DNA of 64,000 bases, taken from the NCBI RefSeq assembly GCF_017916275.1, contig NZ_JAFMST010000003.1, positions 310,001-374,000 of the forward strand. Reading direction: 5' to 3'. Below, piece by piece: positions 35,898-44,804 of this stretch. The position numbers and the translations under genes were made by a program. The number at the start of each line of letters is the position of its first letter. The stretch's first letter is position 1. Source of the stretch: Rubellimicrobium arenae (GTDB taxonomy: Bacteria > Pseudomonadota > Alphaproteobacteria > Rhodobacterales > Rhodobacteraceae). The notes beneath the pieces are model-generated. The model made no database searches. It saw only the letters and a list, made by a program, of their open reading frames with translations, and was not told where the DNA came from.

Positions 35898-37724
35898 ATG
35901 GCGCGCGCACCTCTTCTCCAGCTTTCCGACATTTCCCTCACCTTCGGCGGAGACCCTGTCTTCGACGGCCTTTCCCTGGCCGTGCAGGAGGGGGATCGCA
36001 TCGCCCTCGTGGGCCGAAACGGCTCGGGCAAGTCGACCCTCATGAAGGTGATGGCCGGCATCGTCGAGGCGGATCGCGGGCTCCGCGCCACCGCCCCGGG
36101 CACCCGCGTCGGCTACATGGAGCAGGATCCGGACCTGTCGGGCTTTGCCACGCTGGGCGACTACGCCAGTGCCGGGCTGGCCCCCGGAGAGGAGTATCGG
36201 GTCGCGATGGCGGCCGAGGGGCTGGGCTTCGACCCCGCGCGCGACACCGCCAAGGCCTCGGGGGGGGAGCGCCGCCGCGCCGCCCTCGCGCGGTTGATGG
36301 CCGAGGCGCCCGAACTCATGCTCCTGGACGAGCCCACGAACCACCTCGATATCGCGGCCATCGAGTGGCTGGAGCGCCAGCTCGCCGAGACGCGGTCGGC
36401 CTATGTCCTCATCTCGCACGACCGGGCCGTCCTGCGGAACCTGACCCGGGGCACGCTCTGGATCGACCGGGGGGAGGTGCGGCGGCAGGACCGTGGGTTC
36501 CAGGACTTCGAATCCTGGCGGGACAAGGTCTGGGAGGACGAGGACCTCGCCCGGCACAAGCTCGACCAGAAGATCAAGGTCGAGGCCAAATGGGCGGTCG
36601 AGGGGATCTCGGCCCGGCGCAAGCGCAACATGGGCCGGGTGCGTGCTCTCGAGACCATGCGTGACGAGCGGCGCAACCAGATCCGCCGGCAGGGAACGGC
36701 CGCCTTTGCCATGGAGTCGGGTCCGGTCAGCGGCAAGCGGGTCATACTGGCCAAGGGCCTCACCAAGGGATTCGGCGACCGCGCGATCGTCAGGAACCTC
36801 GATCTGACGGTCCAGCGCGGCGACCGGCTGGCCATCGTGGGACCGAACGGCGCAGGCAAGACCACGCTGGTGAAGCTCCTCCTGGGGCAGCTCGATCCCG
36901 ACCAGGGCAGCGTGACCCTTGGGACGAACCTGGAGGTCGCGGTACTGGACCAGACCCGCTCGACCCTCGACCCGGAGATGACGCTCTGGGACGCGCTGGC
37001 CTCCGATCCGGACCTCAAGGCGGGGCGGTCGGATCAGGTGATGGTGCGCGGCGCGCCCAAGCACGTCGTGGCCTACCTCAAGGACTTCCTGTTCCAGGAG
37101 GCCCAGGCCCGTGCCCCCATCAAGTCCCTGTCCGGCGGCGAGAAGGCCCGCCTGCTGCTGGCCCGGATCATGGCCAAGCCCTCGAACCTGCTGGTGCTCG
37201 ACGAGCCGACGAACGACCTCGACATCGAGACGCTCGACCTCCTGCAGGAGGTGCTAGGCGACTATGATGGCACCGTGCTCCTCGTCAGCCATGACCGCGA
37301 CTTCCTCGACCGCGTGGCGACCCTGACGATCGCCATGGAAGGCGACGGACGCGTCACTCCTTATGCGGGCGGATGGACGGACATGATGGCCCAGCGCGGC
37401 GGTGAGCCCCTGGGCCTCCGGACGACCGCGGTCGAGCCTTCGCCCCCGGTCTCCCGTCCGGCCGAGCGTGCCGTGCCGGCGGCTGCGCCCCGCAAGTCCG
37501 GCCTCAGCTTCACGGAGAAGCATCGGCTCGACATGCTCCCGGCCGAGATCGACCGCCTCGCGGCCGAGATCGCGAAGCTGTCGACGCTTCTGGCCGATCC
37601 CGACCTGTTCGTCCGCGAGCCAGTGAAGTTCCGGAAGGCGACCGAGATGATGACCGACCGGCAGGCGGCGCTCGACGCCGCCGAGGAGGAATGGCTCCTG
37701 CTGGCCGAGAAGGCCGAAGGCTGA
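35898..37724 (+). CDS. ABC-F family ATPase (Uup-like)
   Basis: 608 residues with two ABC domains and no membrane segment. Walker A motifs GRNGSGKST (~37-45) and GPNGAGKTT (~315-323); signature motifs [11 protein letters not shown] and [11 protein letters not shown]; Walker [14 protein letters not shown] and [14 protein letters not shown] linker and a C-terminal coiled coil ([25 protein letters not shown]...[14 protein letters not shown]) match Uup, which is implicated in ribosome function and DNA-intermediate metabolism. The stop is 3 bases from the convergent RTX gene stop. Confidence 0.93.
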   Translation: MARAPLLQLSDISLTFGGDPVFDGLSLAVQEGDRIALVGRNGSGKSTLMKVMAGIVEADRGLRATAPGTRVGYMEQDPDLSGFATLGDYASAGLAPGEEYRVAMAAEGLGFDPARDTAKASGGERRRAALARLMAEAPELMLLDEPTNHLDIAAIEWLERQLAETRSAYVLISHDRAVLRNLTRGTLWIDRGEVRRQDRGFQDFESWRDKVWEDEDLARHKLDQKIKVEAKWAVEGISARRKRNMGRVRALETMRDERRNQIRRQGTAAFAMESGPVSGKRVILAKGLTKGFGDRAIVRNLDLTVQRGDRLAIVGPNGAGKTTLVKLLLGQLDPDQGSVTLGTNLEVAVLDQTRSTLDPEMTLWDALASDPDLKAGRSDQVMVRGAPKHVVAYLKDFLFQEAQARAPIKSLSGGEKARLLLARIMAKPSNLLVLDEPTNDLDIETLDLLQEVLGDYDGTVLLVSHDRDFLDRVATLTIAMEGDGRVTPYAGGWTDMMAQRGGEPLGLRTTAVEPSPPVSRPAERAVPAAAPRKSGLSFTEKHRLDMLPAEIDRLAAEIAKLSTLLADPDLFVREPVKFRKATEMMTDRQAALDAAEEEWLLLAEKAEG

Positions 37725-37727
37725 CCC

Positions 37728-40274
37728 CTAGAACCAGTTCCAGTCGAGATCGCCCCGCAGGTCGTCCAGATCGGTCACGCCGAGCACGGTCAGCACGCGG
37801 CTTTCATCCAACTCGAACACGGCGTTTCCGCCGACGATGCGACCGTGGCTCATCAGGCTGGTGATGGACGGGGCCTCGGTCGTGGGCCAAAGCTCCGCGC
37901 TGAGGACGATCCGGTCGATGCCCTTTTCGAAGTCCGCCACGATGGCGTGGCCACCCTGGAGGAGAAACCGGTCGGCGCCGCTGCCGCCGTAGAGCAGGTC
38001 ACGTCCCGAGCCGCCGAAGATCCGGTCGTTGCCGCTGCCGCCCCAGATGGTGTCGTTGCCCCATTCGCCCATGAGGCGGTCGTTGCCGTCGCCGCCCCAT
38101 AGGGTGTCGGCGCCGCGTCCGGCCCCGATGCGGTCGTTCCCCCCAAGACCCCGGAGCGTGTTCGCGCCCTTGTTGCCCAGGAGGGTGTTGGCCTGACCAT
38201 TGCCGTTGCCTGCGATGTCCGCGGTCCCGACGAGAGTCAGGCGCTCGAGACGGTCGTTCAGACTGAAGTCGACGTAGCTCAGGACCGTGTCGATGCCATC
38301 ATCCGGGGCTTCGGAGATGATGTCCTTTGCACTGTCGACGACATACTTGTCGTTCCCGGTTCCCCCGACCATCCTGTCCGCCCCAAGGCCGCCGTCCAGG
38401 ACGTCGTTGCCGTCCATGCCGCTCAGGTGGTCGTTGCCCGCCTCGCCGGAGAGATAATTCCGGCGCTCGTTCCCGGTGATGCGGTTGTCCGAGTCGTTGC
38501 CCCTGCCCGAGACGGCGCGGCTGCCCGTCGTCAGGACGAGGTTTTCAAGGTTGGGATCCAGAATGACGCCGACGGTGGCGACGACATTGTCGATGCCGGC
38601 GCCGGCGGCCTCGATGATATCCACTCCGTAGGAGGTCACGGCATACTGGTCGTCGCCCGTTCCACCTTCAAGCCGGTCGCCAATGTCCTCCCCGGTCAGG
38701 TGATCGTTGCCGCCCATCCCGATCAGGTGATCGATTCCGCCACGTCCGACGAGGGTGTTGGCGAAATCCGTCCCGAGGATCCAGTTATCCTCCCGGTTGC
38801 CGGTTCCTTGGACGGCCGCGCCCACGAGCCGAAGCTCCTCGATGTAGTCGCTCAGTGTCCAGTCGAGCGGTGACAGGACCACGTCCCGATCTCCGGAACC
38901 ATTATCCCAGACCACGTCGCCGGCCTGGTCGACGATATACAGGTCCGACCCGGGCCCCCCGTTCAGGCTGTCCGCCCCCGCCCCGCCGTCGAGCGTGTCG
39001 GCCCCCCATCCGCCCTCAAGGCTGTCGTGCCCCGAGCCACCGAACAGTGTGTCGCGGCCCGAGTCGCCCCGGGCCGTGCCGCCGTTGTCGCCCAGGGTGA
39101 TGGTATCGTTGCCGTCACCGCCCCCGAGGTTCGACATCTCGCCGCCCAAGAGGATGTCGTCCCCCTTTCCGGCGTTGAAGAGGATCTGTTCGAAGCCGGT
39201 CACGACGCCCGCGACGGGCCGCAGGTCGACCACATCGTTCGCGTCGGACCCGGACAGCCAAAGCGTATCGCTGCCCGCGCCGCCGTCGGCCCTGTCCTCC
39301 GGGCTCCAGTCATCGAACTGCACGGTATCGTTGCCGTCGCCCGCTGCGACGGTGTCATGCCCGGAGCCGGCGTCGATCCTGTCCGCCCCACCCTGGCCCG
39401 ACAGGCTGTCGTCCCCTGACCCACCGTTCAGGACGTCACGTCCGTTGGAGCCGATCAGCGTATCACGCCCCGTGTTGCCGCTGGCTGTTCCGCCGCCGGC
39501 CAGGAGCGTCAGCGTGTCATGTCCCACCGCTCCGATCAGGGTGCCGGCCCCGCTGAGGATGTCGTCGCCCGCCTCGCCCACGGCATAGAGCACGGCGCTG
39601 GCGTTGCCCTCGATCCGGTCATTTCCGGCTCCGGTGTGAACCGCGTTGGCGTGCCCCCATTCGCTACGGGATCCCCATTCCAGGATTAGCACGTCGTTCC
39701 CGGACCCCGTCGCCAAGGTGAGGCCCTCGATGTTCCAGGCAATGGTGTGACCGTTCCAGCTGAGATTGCCTTCCCGGAACTCCAGGTTCGTCGGGGTCTT
39801 GATGACTTTGACGACAGTCAGGAAGTCCTTGCCGGCCCGGCCGTCGATGCTGTCTGTGGCATCCATATCTCCGAGGACGATCTGATCGGTCCAGTTGCCG
39901 CCGACCACGGTGTCCGACCCTGTTCCAGCGTCCAGGATATTGGGCCAGGTCGAGCCGTGCAGAGTGTCATTGCCGTCGCCCCCATAGAGAGAGGTGTTCC
40001 CAAACCCTCCGATCAGCGTGTCGTTGCCTGTGTCGCCGAATAGCGTAGCCCGCTGCCCGTCTCTGTTGTCGGCAAAGATCCAATCGTCCCCGGCGCCACC
40101 CTCCATATAGCCCGAACCGCCGCCGCCTTTGATCCGGTCGTTTCCATCGCCCCCAAACAGGTAACTGCGCCCTACTCCGCCCAGGATCGAGTCGTCGCCG
40201 CCAATGCCATTGATCTGGGAACTGTCGATGCCCACCAGCACGTCGGCCTGGTCCGTGCCAAGAACAAACTCCAT
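37728..40274 (-). CDS. RTX/hemolysin-type calcium-binding repeat protein
   Basis: 848 residues made largely of GGxGxDxLx nonapeptides in several blocks (GGDGNDRIKGG; GGSGDDSLSGQ; GGAGADSLNGGPGSD; GGDGNDRLMGE). These form Ca2+-filled beta-rolls, separated by non-repeat segments such as the LEFREGNLSWNGHTIAWNIEGLTLATGSG region. There is no N-terminal signal peptide. The C-terminus ADFEKGIDRIVLSAEL...DWNWF resembles type I secretion ends. The ATG at 40274 has GAGAGG upstream and begins MEFVLGTDQADVLVG, as in related proteins; the ATG at 40334 is less likely. No enzymatic domain is seen, so it is probably an extracellular or surface protein. Confidence 0.9.
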   Translation of the reverse strand: MEFVLGTDQADVLVGIDSSQINGIGGDDSILGGVGRSYLFGGDGNDRIKGGGGSGYMEGGAGDDWIFADNRDGQRATLFGDTGNDTLIGGFGNTSLYGGDGNDTLHGSTWPNILDAGTGSDTVVGGNWTDQIVLGDMDATDSIDGRAGKDFLTVVKVIKTPTNLEFREGNLSWNGHTIAWNIEGLTLATGSGNDVLILEWGSRSEWGHANAVHTGAGNDRIEGNASAVLYAVGEAGDDILSGAGTLIGAVGHDTLTLLAGGGTASGNTGRDTLIGSNGRDVLNGGSGDDSLSGQGGADRIDAGSGHDTVAAGDGNDTVQFDDWSPEDRADGGAGSDTLWLSGSDANDVVDLRPVAGVVTGFEQILFNAGKGDDILLGGEMSNLGGGDGNDTITLGDNGGTARGDSGRDTLFGGSGHDSLEGGWGADTLDGGAGADSLNGGPGSDLYIVDQAGDVVWDNGSGDRDVVLSPLDWTLSDYIEELRLVGAAVQGTGNREDNWILGTDFANTLVGRGGIDHLIGMGGNDHLTGEDIGDRLEGGTGDDQYAVTSYGVDIIEAAGAGIDNVVATVGVILDPNLENLVLTTGSRAVSGRGNDSDNRITGNERRNYLSGEAGNDHLSGMDGNDVLDGGLGADRMVGGTGNDKYVVDSAKDIISEAPDDGIDTVLSYVDFSLNDRLERLTLVGTADIAGNGNGQANTLLGNKGANTLRGLGGNDRIGAGRGADTLWGGDGNDRLMGEWGNDTIWGGSGNDRIFGGSGRDLLYGGSGADRFLLQGGHAIVADFEKGIDRIVLSAELWPTTEAPSITSLMSHGRIVGGNAVFELDESRVLTVLGVTDLDDLRGDLDWNWF

Positions 40275-40330
40275 CGCAGCCTCTCTATCCAGGATCGATC
40301 CGCCAGCCCGGTTCGGGGTTGCGCATCCGC

Positions 40331-40344
40331 TCACGATGTCGTGA
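40331..40344. promoter_or_regulatory. Perfect palindrome upstream of RTX gene
   Basis: TCACGA-TG-TCGTGA is a perfect 6+2+6 dyad about 57 bases upstream of the preferred RTX start codon. Size and spacing suit a dimeric helix-turn-helix repressor or activator. No matching regulator is encoded nearby. Confidence 0.4.
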
Positions 40345-40534
40345 CAGTCGGCTGGGTCATGCTCAAGATGTCAGCCGCGCGACAGTGCTTTTCCGTGAAG
40401 GCTATTCCTGAGGGTTCTGTCGCCTGTCTCGCGGACCCTTGCGCCGGTGGTCCGGCCCGAGGCGACCCGCAGTCCTGGCCGTTTCCCCTGGGCCGCTTGC
40501 GGATGACCAAAGGGGCATGCTCCCGGGCATGACT

Positions 40535-40577
40535 TCGCAAAAAGCAGAAGGCCCCGGAACATCCGTTCCGAGGCCCT
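40535..40577 (-). terminator. Rho-independent terminator after the Fe-type binding-protein gene
   Basis: On the minus strand a long GC-rich stem with one mismatch (GGGCCTCGGAAC with GTTCCGGGGCC, plus-strand 40550-40576) closes a 4-base loop. TTCTGCTTTTTG follows. It lies 25 bases past the stop at 40602. Confidence 0.8.
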
Positions 40578-40601
40578 CCATCCGTTCAGGGGCTGTCGCT
40601 C

Positions 40602-41609
40602 TCAGCCGTCGAAATCGACTTCTTCCATGATCCGGAGCGCCGCCGCGCGGTGGCCCGCAACCTCGTTCAGGTCGATCGTGTCCGGGTTCAACGCGCCCCA
40701 GGATGCCACGAGGTCCGGCAGTTCCGCGCCGGGCAGGACCGGGTATTCGTGGTTCTCCTCGGCGTAGATCGTTTGCGCCTCGGGCGAGACCAGGAACTCC
40801 ATGAACTGCAGGGCTTCGTCCTTGTCCGGCGCGGCCTTGGTCATGGCGATGCCGGACACGTTGATATGCGTGCCGCCGTCCTCGAAGCGCGGGAAGTCGA
40901 GCCGGACCGAGTTGGCCCATTCCGCCTGCTCGGGATCCTCGAGCATCTGCCCCATGTAGTAGGTGTTCCCGAGCGAGATGTCGCATTCGCCAGCCCAGAT
41001 CGCGCGAACCTGGGCCGTGTCGTTGCCCTGCGGCTTGCGGGCCAGATTGTCCTTGAGCCCCTGCGCCCATTGCTTGGCGTAGTCCTCACCGTGATGGGCG
41101 ATGATCGCGGACAGCAGAGCGAGATTGTAGTTGTGGACGCCCGAACGCGTGCAGATGCGGCCCTTCCACTTGGGATCGGCGAGGTCTTCGTAGGTCGTCA
41201 CCTCGCCCGGGGCGACGCGGTCCTTGGCGGCGTAGACGATCCGCGCGCGTTCGGTCAGGGCGAACCAGAGCCCCTCGGGGCTGCGGAAGCCCGCCGGAAT
41301 GGCCTGTTCCAGCGCCTCGCTCTGGACCGGCTGGGTCACGCCGGCGTCCACGATCTGCTCGAGGTTGCCGATGTCCACGGTCATCACGAGGTCGGCGGGC
41401 GAGCGCGCGCCCTCGGCCACCAGCCGTTCCACGAGGCCCTCCTCGACGAAGGCCAGGTTGACCAGGATGCCGGTCTTTTCCGTGAACGCGTCCACCACGG
41501 GTTGGATCAGCTCGGGCTGCCGGGTCGTGTAGACGTTCACATCCGCGAGGGCCGGGACAGCGGCGCCGCTCGCCACGGTGGCGAGAAGGAGGGTGCGGAG
41601 GGTCATCAT
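40602..41609 (-). CDS. Iron(III)-type ABC transporter periplasmic binding protein
   Basis: 335 residues of the FbpA/FutA (extracellular binding protein family 1) type. Signal peptide MMTLRTLLLATVASGAAVPALA, then VNVYTTRQPELIQPVVDAFTEKTGI, LVMTVDIGNLEQIVDAG, LWFALTERARIVYA, and the iron-ligand Tyr pair region GNTYYMGQML. No permease or ATPase gene is adjacent; the upstream gene is mazG and the downstream one RTX. It must therefore work with a distant transporter. Its own terminator makes it a single-gene unit. Confidence 0.88.
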   Translation of the reverse strand: MMTLRTLLLATVASGAAVPALADVNVYTTRQPELIQPVVDAFTEKTGILVNLAFVEEGLVERLVAEGARSPADLVMTVDIGNLEQIVDAGVTQPVQSEALEQAIPAGFRSPEGLWFALTERARIVYAAKDRVAPGEVTTYEDLADPKWKGRICTRSGVHNYNLALLSAIIAHHGEDYAKQWAQGLKDNLARKPQGNDTAQVRAIWAGECDISLGNTYYMGQMLEDPEQAEWANSVRLDFPRFEDGGTHINVSGIAMTKAAPDKDEALQFMEFLVSPEAQTIYAEENHEYPVLPGAELPDLVASWGALNPDTIDLNEVAGHRAAALRIMEEVDFDG

Positions 41610-41640
41610 GGCTCCATCGGTCTGGTCGTCGTCAGCGGCT

Positions 41641-41664
41641 TAAACCGGACCCCACCAGTCCGGT
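41641..41664 (-). terminator. Possible terminator between mazG and the binding-protein gene
   Basis: Perfect 7-bp stem (ACCGGAC at 41644-41650, GTCCGGT at 41658-41664) with a 7-base loop. On the minus strand the right arm is followed by TTTAA. It lies 22 bases past the mazG stop. The short T-run makes it moderate. Confidence 0.5.
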
Positions 41665-41686
41665 CAAGGCTTTCCGACGAATTCAC

Positions 41687-42484
41687 TCAGGCTTTATCGG
41701 CTCCGGACGGGCGCCGTTTGTCCGCCGCCCGGACTTCGTCCCAGATCGCATCCATCTCCTCCAGCGTGCTGTCGGACGGGGTTTTTCCCAAGGCCGAGAG
41801 GCGGTCCTCGATCGCGGCGAACCGTCGCTCGAACTTTGCGTTGGCGCGCCGCAAGGCGGCCTCCGGATCCACGCCAAGGTGCCGTGCGAGGTTGGCGCAG
41901 ACGAACAGGAGGTCCCCCACCTCTTCCTCCCGGGCGTCGGGGGTCGCCGCGTCGGCGACTTCCCGGGCCTCCTCCGCCACCTTGTCGAGCACCGGAGCGA
42001 TGTCGGGCCAGTCGAAGCCCACGCGCGCCGCCCGGTTCTGCAGCTTCTCGGCCCGCTTCAGCGCGGGAAGCGCCAGGGCGACGCCGTCCAGGGTCCGCCC
42101 GCCGCGTTCGCGCGCCTTCTGGGCTTCCCAGGCGACGGTCTGCTCGTCGGAGGTGCGGGTTCCGGCGTCGCCGAAGACGTGGGGATGGCGCTTGACCATC
42201 TTGTCCGAAATCGCCTGCGCCACGTCCGCGAAGTCGAACAGGCCTGCCTCCTCGGCGATGCGGGCGTGGAAGACGGCCTGGAGAAGCAGGTCTCCCAGCT
42301 CACCCTTGAGGCCTGGCCAGTCCTCCTTCTGGATGGCATCCGCGACTTCGTAGGCTTCCTCGATCGTGTAGGGCGCGATCGTCGCGAAGGTCTGCTCCAC
42401 GTCCCAGGCGCAGCCGGTCTGCGGGTCGCGGAGGCGGGCCATGATGGCAAGGAGGCGGGTGACTTCGGCGTCTGGCGTGGGCAT
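41687..42484 (-). CDS. mazG: Nucleoside triphosphate pyrophosphohydrolase MazG
   Basis: House-cleaning NTP pyrophosphatase. 265 residues from the ATG at 42482-42484; the open frame continues upstream but loses similarity. Two MazG domains: the first with IEEAYEVADAIQKEDWPGLKGELGDLLLQAVFHARIAEE (Mg-binding EExxE...ExxD pattern), the second with KVAEEAREVADAATPDAREEEVGDLLFVCANLARHLG. The conserved HPHVFGD is present. Divergent from the M20 amidohydrolase gene. Confidence 0.95.
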   Translation of the reverse strand: MPTPDAEVTRLLAIMARLRDPQTGCAWDVEQTFATIAPYTIEEAYEVADAIQKEDWPGLKGELGDLLLQAVFHARIAEEAGLFDFADVAQAISDKMVKRHPHVFGDAGTRTSDEQTVAWEAQKARERGGRTLDGVALALPALKRAEKLQNRAARVGFDWPDIAPVLDKVAEEAREVADAATPDAREEEVGDLLFVCANLARHLGVDPEAALRRANAKFERRFAAIEDRLSALGKTPSDSTLEEMDAIWDEVRAADKRRPSGADKA

Positions 42485-42554
42485 TGCGGAGGACCCCAAG
42501 GCAAGGCTAGCAATCTCCGACGCCATCACACGGCTCGAGCCACGGAGTCCACCC

Positions 42555-43715
42555 ATGCCTGTCGTGAACCGCATCGCCGCCTTTGCGGAGGACATGGCCG
42601 CGTGGCGCCATGCCATCCATCGCCGTCCGGAACTGGGCTTCGATTGCCACGAGACGGCGGCCTTCGTCGTCGCGCGCCTGAGGGAGTTCGGCGTGGACGA
42701 GATCCACGAGGGCATCGCCACCTCGGGCGTGGTCGCGCTGATCCGGGGCCGCGCGCCCGGCGGTGCCATCGGCCTGCGGGCCGACATGGACGCGCTGCCG
42801 ATGGACGAGATCACGGGCGCGCCCTACGCGTCGGAGGTCCCGGGGCGGATGCACGCCTGCGGCCACGACGGCCACACGGCCATGCTGCTGGGGGCGGCCC
42901 GCTACCTGGCCGAGACGCGCAACTTCGCCGGGACGGCCGTGCTCCTCTTCCAGCCGGCCGAGGAGTTGGGCGGCGGCGGGGCGGAGATGGTCCGCGCGGG
43001 GGTGCTGGACCGCTTTGGCGTGGAGCAGGTCTTTGCCATGCACATCGCTCCGGGCGTCCCGTTGGGCGAGTTCGCGACCACCCCCGGGCCGATCATGGCG
43101 GCGGTGGATGACTTTTCGATCACCCTTCGCGGGAAGGGCGGTCATGCCGCGTATCCGCATGACGCGCTCGACCCGATCCCCGCGGCCGGTGCGCTGGTGC
43201 AGGCGCTCCAGACCATCGCGAGCCGCAACGTCGACCCGATGAAGCAGGTCGTGGTCTCGGTCACGCAGATCCACGCCGGCAGCGCCTTCAACGTCATTCC
43301 CGAAGAGGCCGTGATCACCGGCACGATCCGAAGCTATGACAAGTCGGTCCATGCCCTCGCGCATCGGCGGCTGGACGAGATCGTCCAAGGCCATGCGGCG
43401 GCCTTCGGGCTGAACGCCGAGATCACCATCCTCCCCGGCTATCCCGCCACCATCAACGACGAGGACAGGACCGCCTTCGCCGCCGAGGTGGCGCGGGAGG
43501 TCGCGGTGCGGGTGGATGAGCGCATGGTGCCCGAGATGGGGGCGGAAGACTTCTCCTACATGCTCGAGGCCCGGCCCGGAGCCTTCCTGATGCTTGGCAA
43601 CGGCGGCACGCCGATGTGCCACCACCCCGCCTTCGATTTCGACGATCGCGCCGCGCCGGTGGGCGCCAGCTACTTTGCCCGCCTGGTCGAGCGGGCCCTT
43701 CCACTGACGGAGTGA
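42555..43715 (+). CDS. M20 family amidohydrolase (hippurate hydrolase-like)
   Basis: 386-residue dinuclear-metal peptidase/amidase. The metal site is built from MHACGHDGHTAMLLG (~98-112), FQPAEELGGGGAEM (Glu pair), HIAPG and the C-terminal CHHPAFDFDD. The dimerisation domain contains GKGGHAAYPH. It belongs to the IAA-amino-acid/hippurate hydrolase group that cleaves N-acyl amino acids. It is followed by agmatinase after 3 bases, so the pair is probably co-expressed in amine or amino-acid catabolism. The substrate is not determined. Confidence 0.9.
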   Translation: MPVVNRIAAFAEDMAAWRHAIHRRPELGFDCHETAAFVVARLREFGVDEIHEGIATSGVVALIRGRAPGGAIGLRADMDALPMDEITGAPYASEVPGRMHACGHDGHTAMLLGAARYLAETRNFAGTAVLLFQPAEELGGGGAEMVRAGVLDRFGVEQVFAMHIAPGVPLGEFATTPGPIMAAVDDFSITLRGKGGHAAYPHDALDPIPAAGALVQALQTIASRNVDPMKQVVVSVTQIHAGSAFNVIPEEAVITGTIRSYDKSVHALAHRRLDEIVQGHAAAFGLNAEITILPGYPATINDEDRTAFAAEVAREVAVRVDERMVPEMGAEDFSYMLEARPGAFLMLGNGGTPMCHHPAFDFDDRAAPVGASYFARLVERALPLTE

Positions 43716-43718
43716 CTG

Positions 43719-44681
43719 ATGGGACTTGAGGATGCCAAGACGCAGGTGGACCGGGCGTTCACCGGCGAGGGCAGGGGACTGGCCTTCGAGAATGCGTTCG
43801 GCGGCGCGACGTCGTTCCTGCGGCGGCGCTATTCCAAGGACGTGGCCGGGGCCGATCTGGCCATCCTGGGCGTGCCCTTCGACCAGGCCGTGACGCATCG
43901 TCCGGGGTCCCGGTTCGGGCCGCGGGCCATCCGCGAGGCGTCCACGCTGCAGCCCTATGACCCGCCCTATGGCTGGCCCTTCGACCCGCTGTCCGAGATG
44001 ACGGTGGTGGACAGCGGCGACCTCGCCTTCGACTACGCTAAGACTTCGGAGTTTCCCGGCACCTTGACGGCTCGGGTCCGCGAGATCCTGGCCCAGGGGG
44101 CGGGGACCGTCACCCTCGGGGGGGACCACTTCATCACGTTGCCGATCCTGCGGGCCTATGCGGAACGGTTCGGTCCCCTAGCCGTGGTGCAGTTCGACGC
44201 CCATTCCGACCTGTGGGCCGACGATGACATGGACCGGATCGACCATGGCACGTTCCTCTACAAGGCCGTGAAGCTTGGGCTCATCGACCCCGACCGTTCG
44301 GTGCAGATCGGGATCCGGACCGTGACCGAGGACCGGCTTGGCGTGCCCATGATCGACGCCCGCGCCGTCCATGAGGAAGGGCCCGACGCCGTGGCCGAAC
44401 AGGTCCGCCGCATCGTCGGGGATGCGCCGACCTACGTCACCTTCGACATCGACGCTCTCGATCCTGCCTTCGCGCCCGGCACCGGGACTCCGGTCTGGGG
44501 GGGGCTGCAAAGCTGGCAGGCGGCGGCGATCCTGCGGGGCTTGGCCGGGCTGCGGGTCGTCGGGGGCGACGTGGTGGAGGTCTCTCCGCCTTACGACAAC
44601 ACCGGAGCGACGGCGATCGCCGGAGCGCACGTGGCGACCGAGATCATGTGCCTTTACGGCTGGCATAGGCTGGGCAAGTAG
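43719..44681 (+). CDS. speB: Agmatinase (ureohydrolase family)
   Basis: Converts agmatine to putrescine and urea. 320 residues with the manganese-binding motifs GGDHF (~129-133), FDAHSDLW (~155-162) and FDIDALDPAFAPGTGTP (~240-256). The GVPFDQAVTHRPGSRFGPRAIREAS motif is typical of agmatinase rather than arginase. Guanidinobutyrase or related ureohydrolase activity cannot be excluded. It starts 3 bases after the M20 gene and is convergent with a polyamine-type binding-protein gene, fitting a putrescine theme. Confidence 0.87.
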   Translation: MGLEDAKTQVDRAFTGEGRGLAFENAFGGATSFLRRRYSKDVAGADLAILGVPFDQAVTHRPGSRFGPRAIREASTLQPYDPPYGWPFDPLSEMTVVDSGDLAFDYAKTSEFPGTLTARVREILAQGAGTVTLGGDHFITLPILRAYAERFGPLAVVQFDAHSDLWADDDMDRIDHGTFLYKAVKLGLIDPDRSVQIGIRTVTEDRLGVPMIDARAVHEEGPDAVAEQVRRIVGDAPTYVTFDIDALDPAFAPGTGTPVWGGLQSWQAAAILRGLAGLRVVGGDVVEVSPPYDNTGATAIAGAHVATEIMCLYGWHRLGK

Positions 44682-44804
44682 TCCGCCCACGGTCCTTGCG
44701 TCACAGGGTCCAGTCGGAAAGCGGCCGGGCCGAGGCGCCAGCCCGGATCGAAGCGGACCAGGACGGGCCGGAGCGATGCGCCCCGGCCCATGGATCGGCG
44801 GGGC

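Larger units (their letters stand above)
40275..40601. other. Intergenic region between RTX gene and binding-protein gene (327 bases)
   Basis: No gene is supported. It holds the RTX promoter region with a perfect 14-base dyad (separate entry) and, at the far end, the terminator of the iron-type binding-protein gene. Short frames here are low-complexity and lack ribosome sites. Confidence 0.5.

Noticed and set aside
40275-40334. Upstream ATG start for the RTX gene
   Set aside because: The extra 20 residues are unlike family members, while the ATG at 40274 has a GAGAGG ribosome site.
44765-44789. GGGCCGG/CCGGCCC hairpin between agmatinase and the binding-protein gene as a terminator
   Set aside because: Loop of 11 bases and no T-run on either strand; could be chance in GC-rich DNA.
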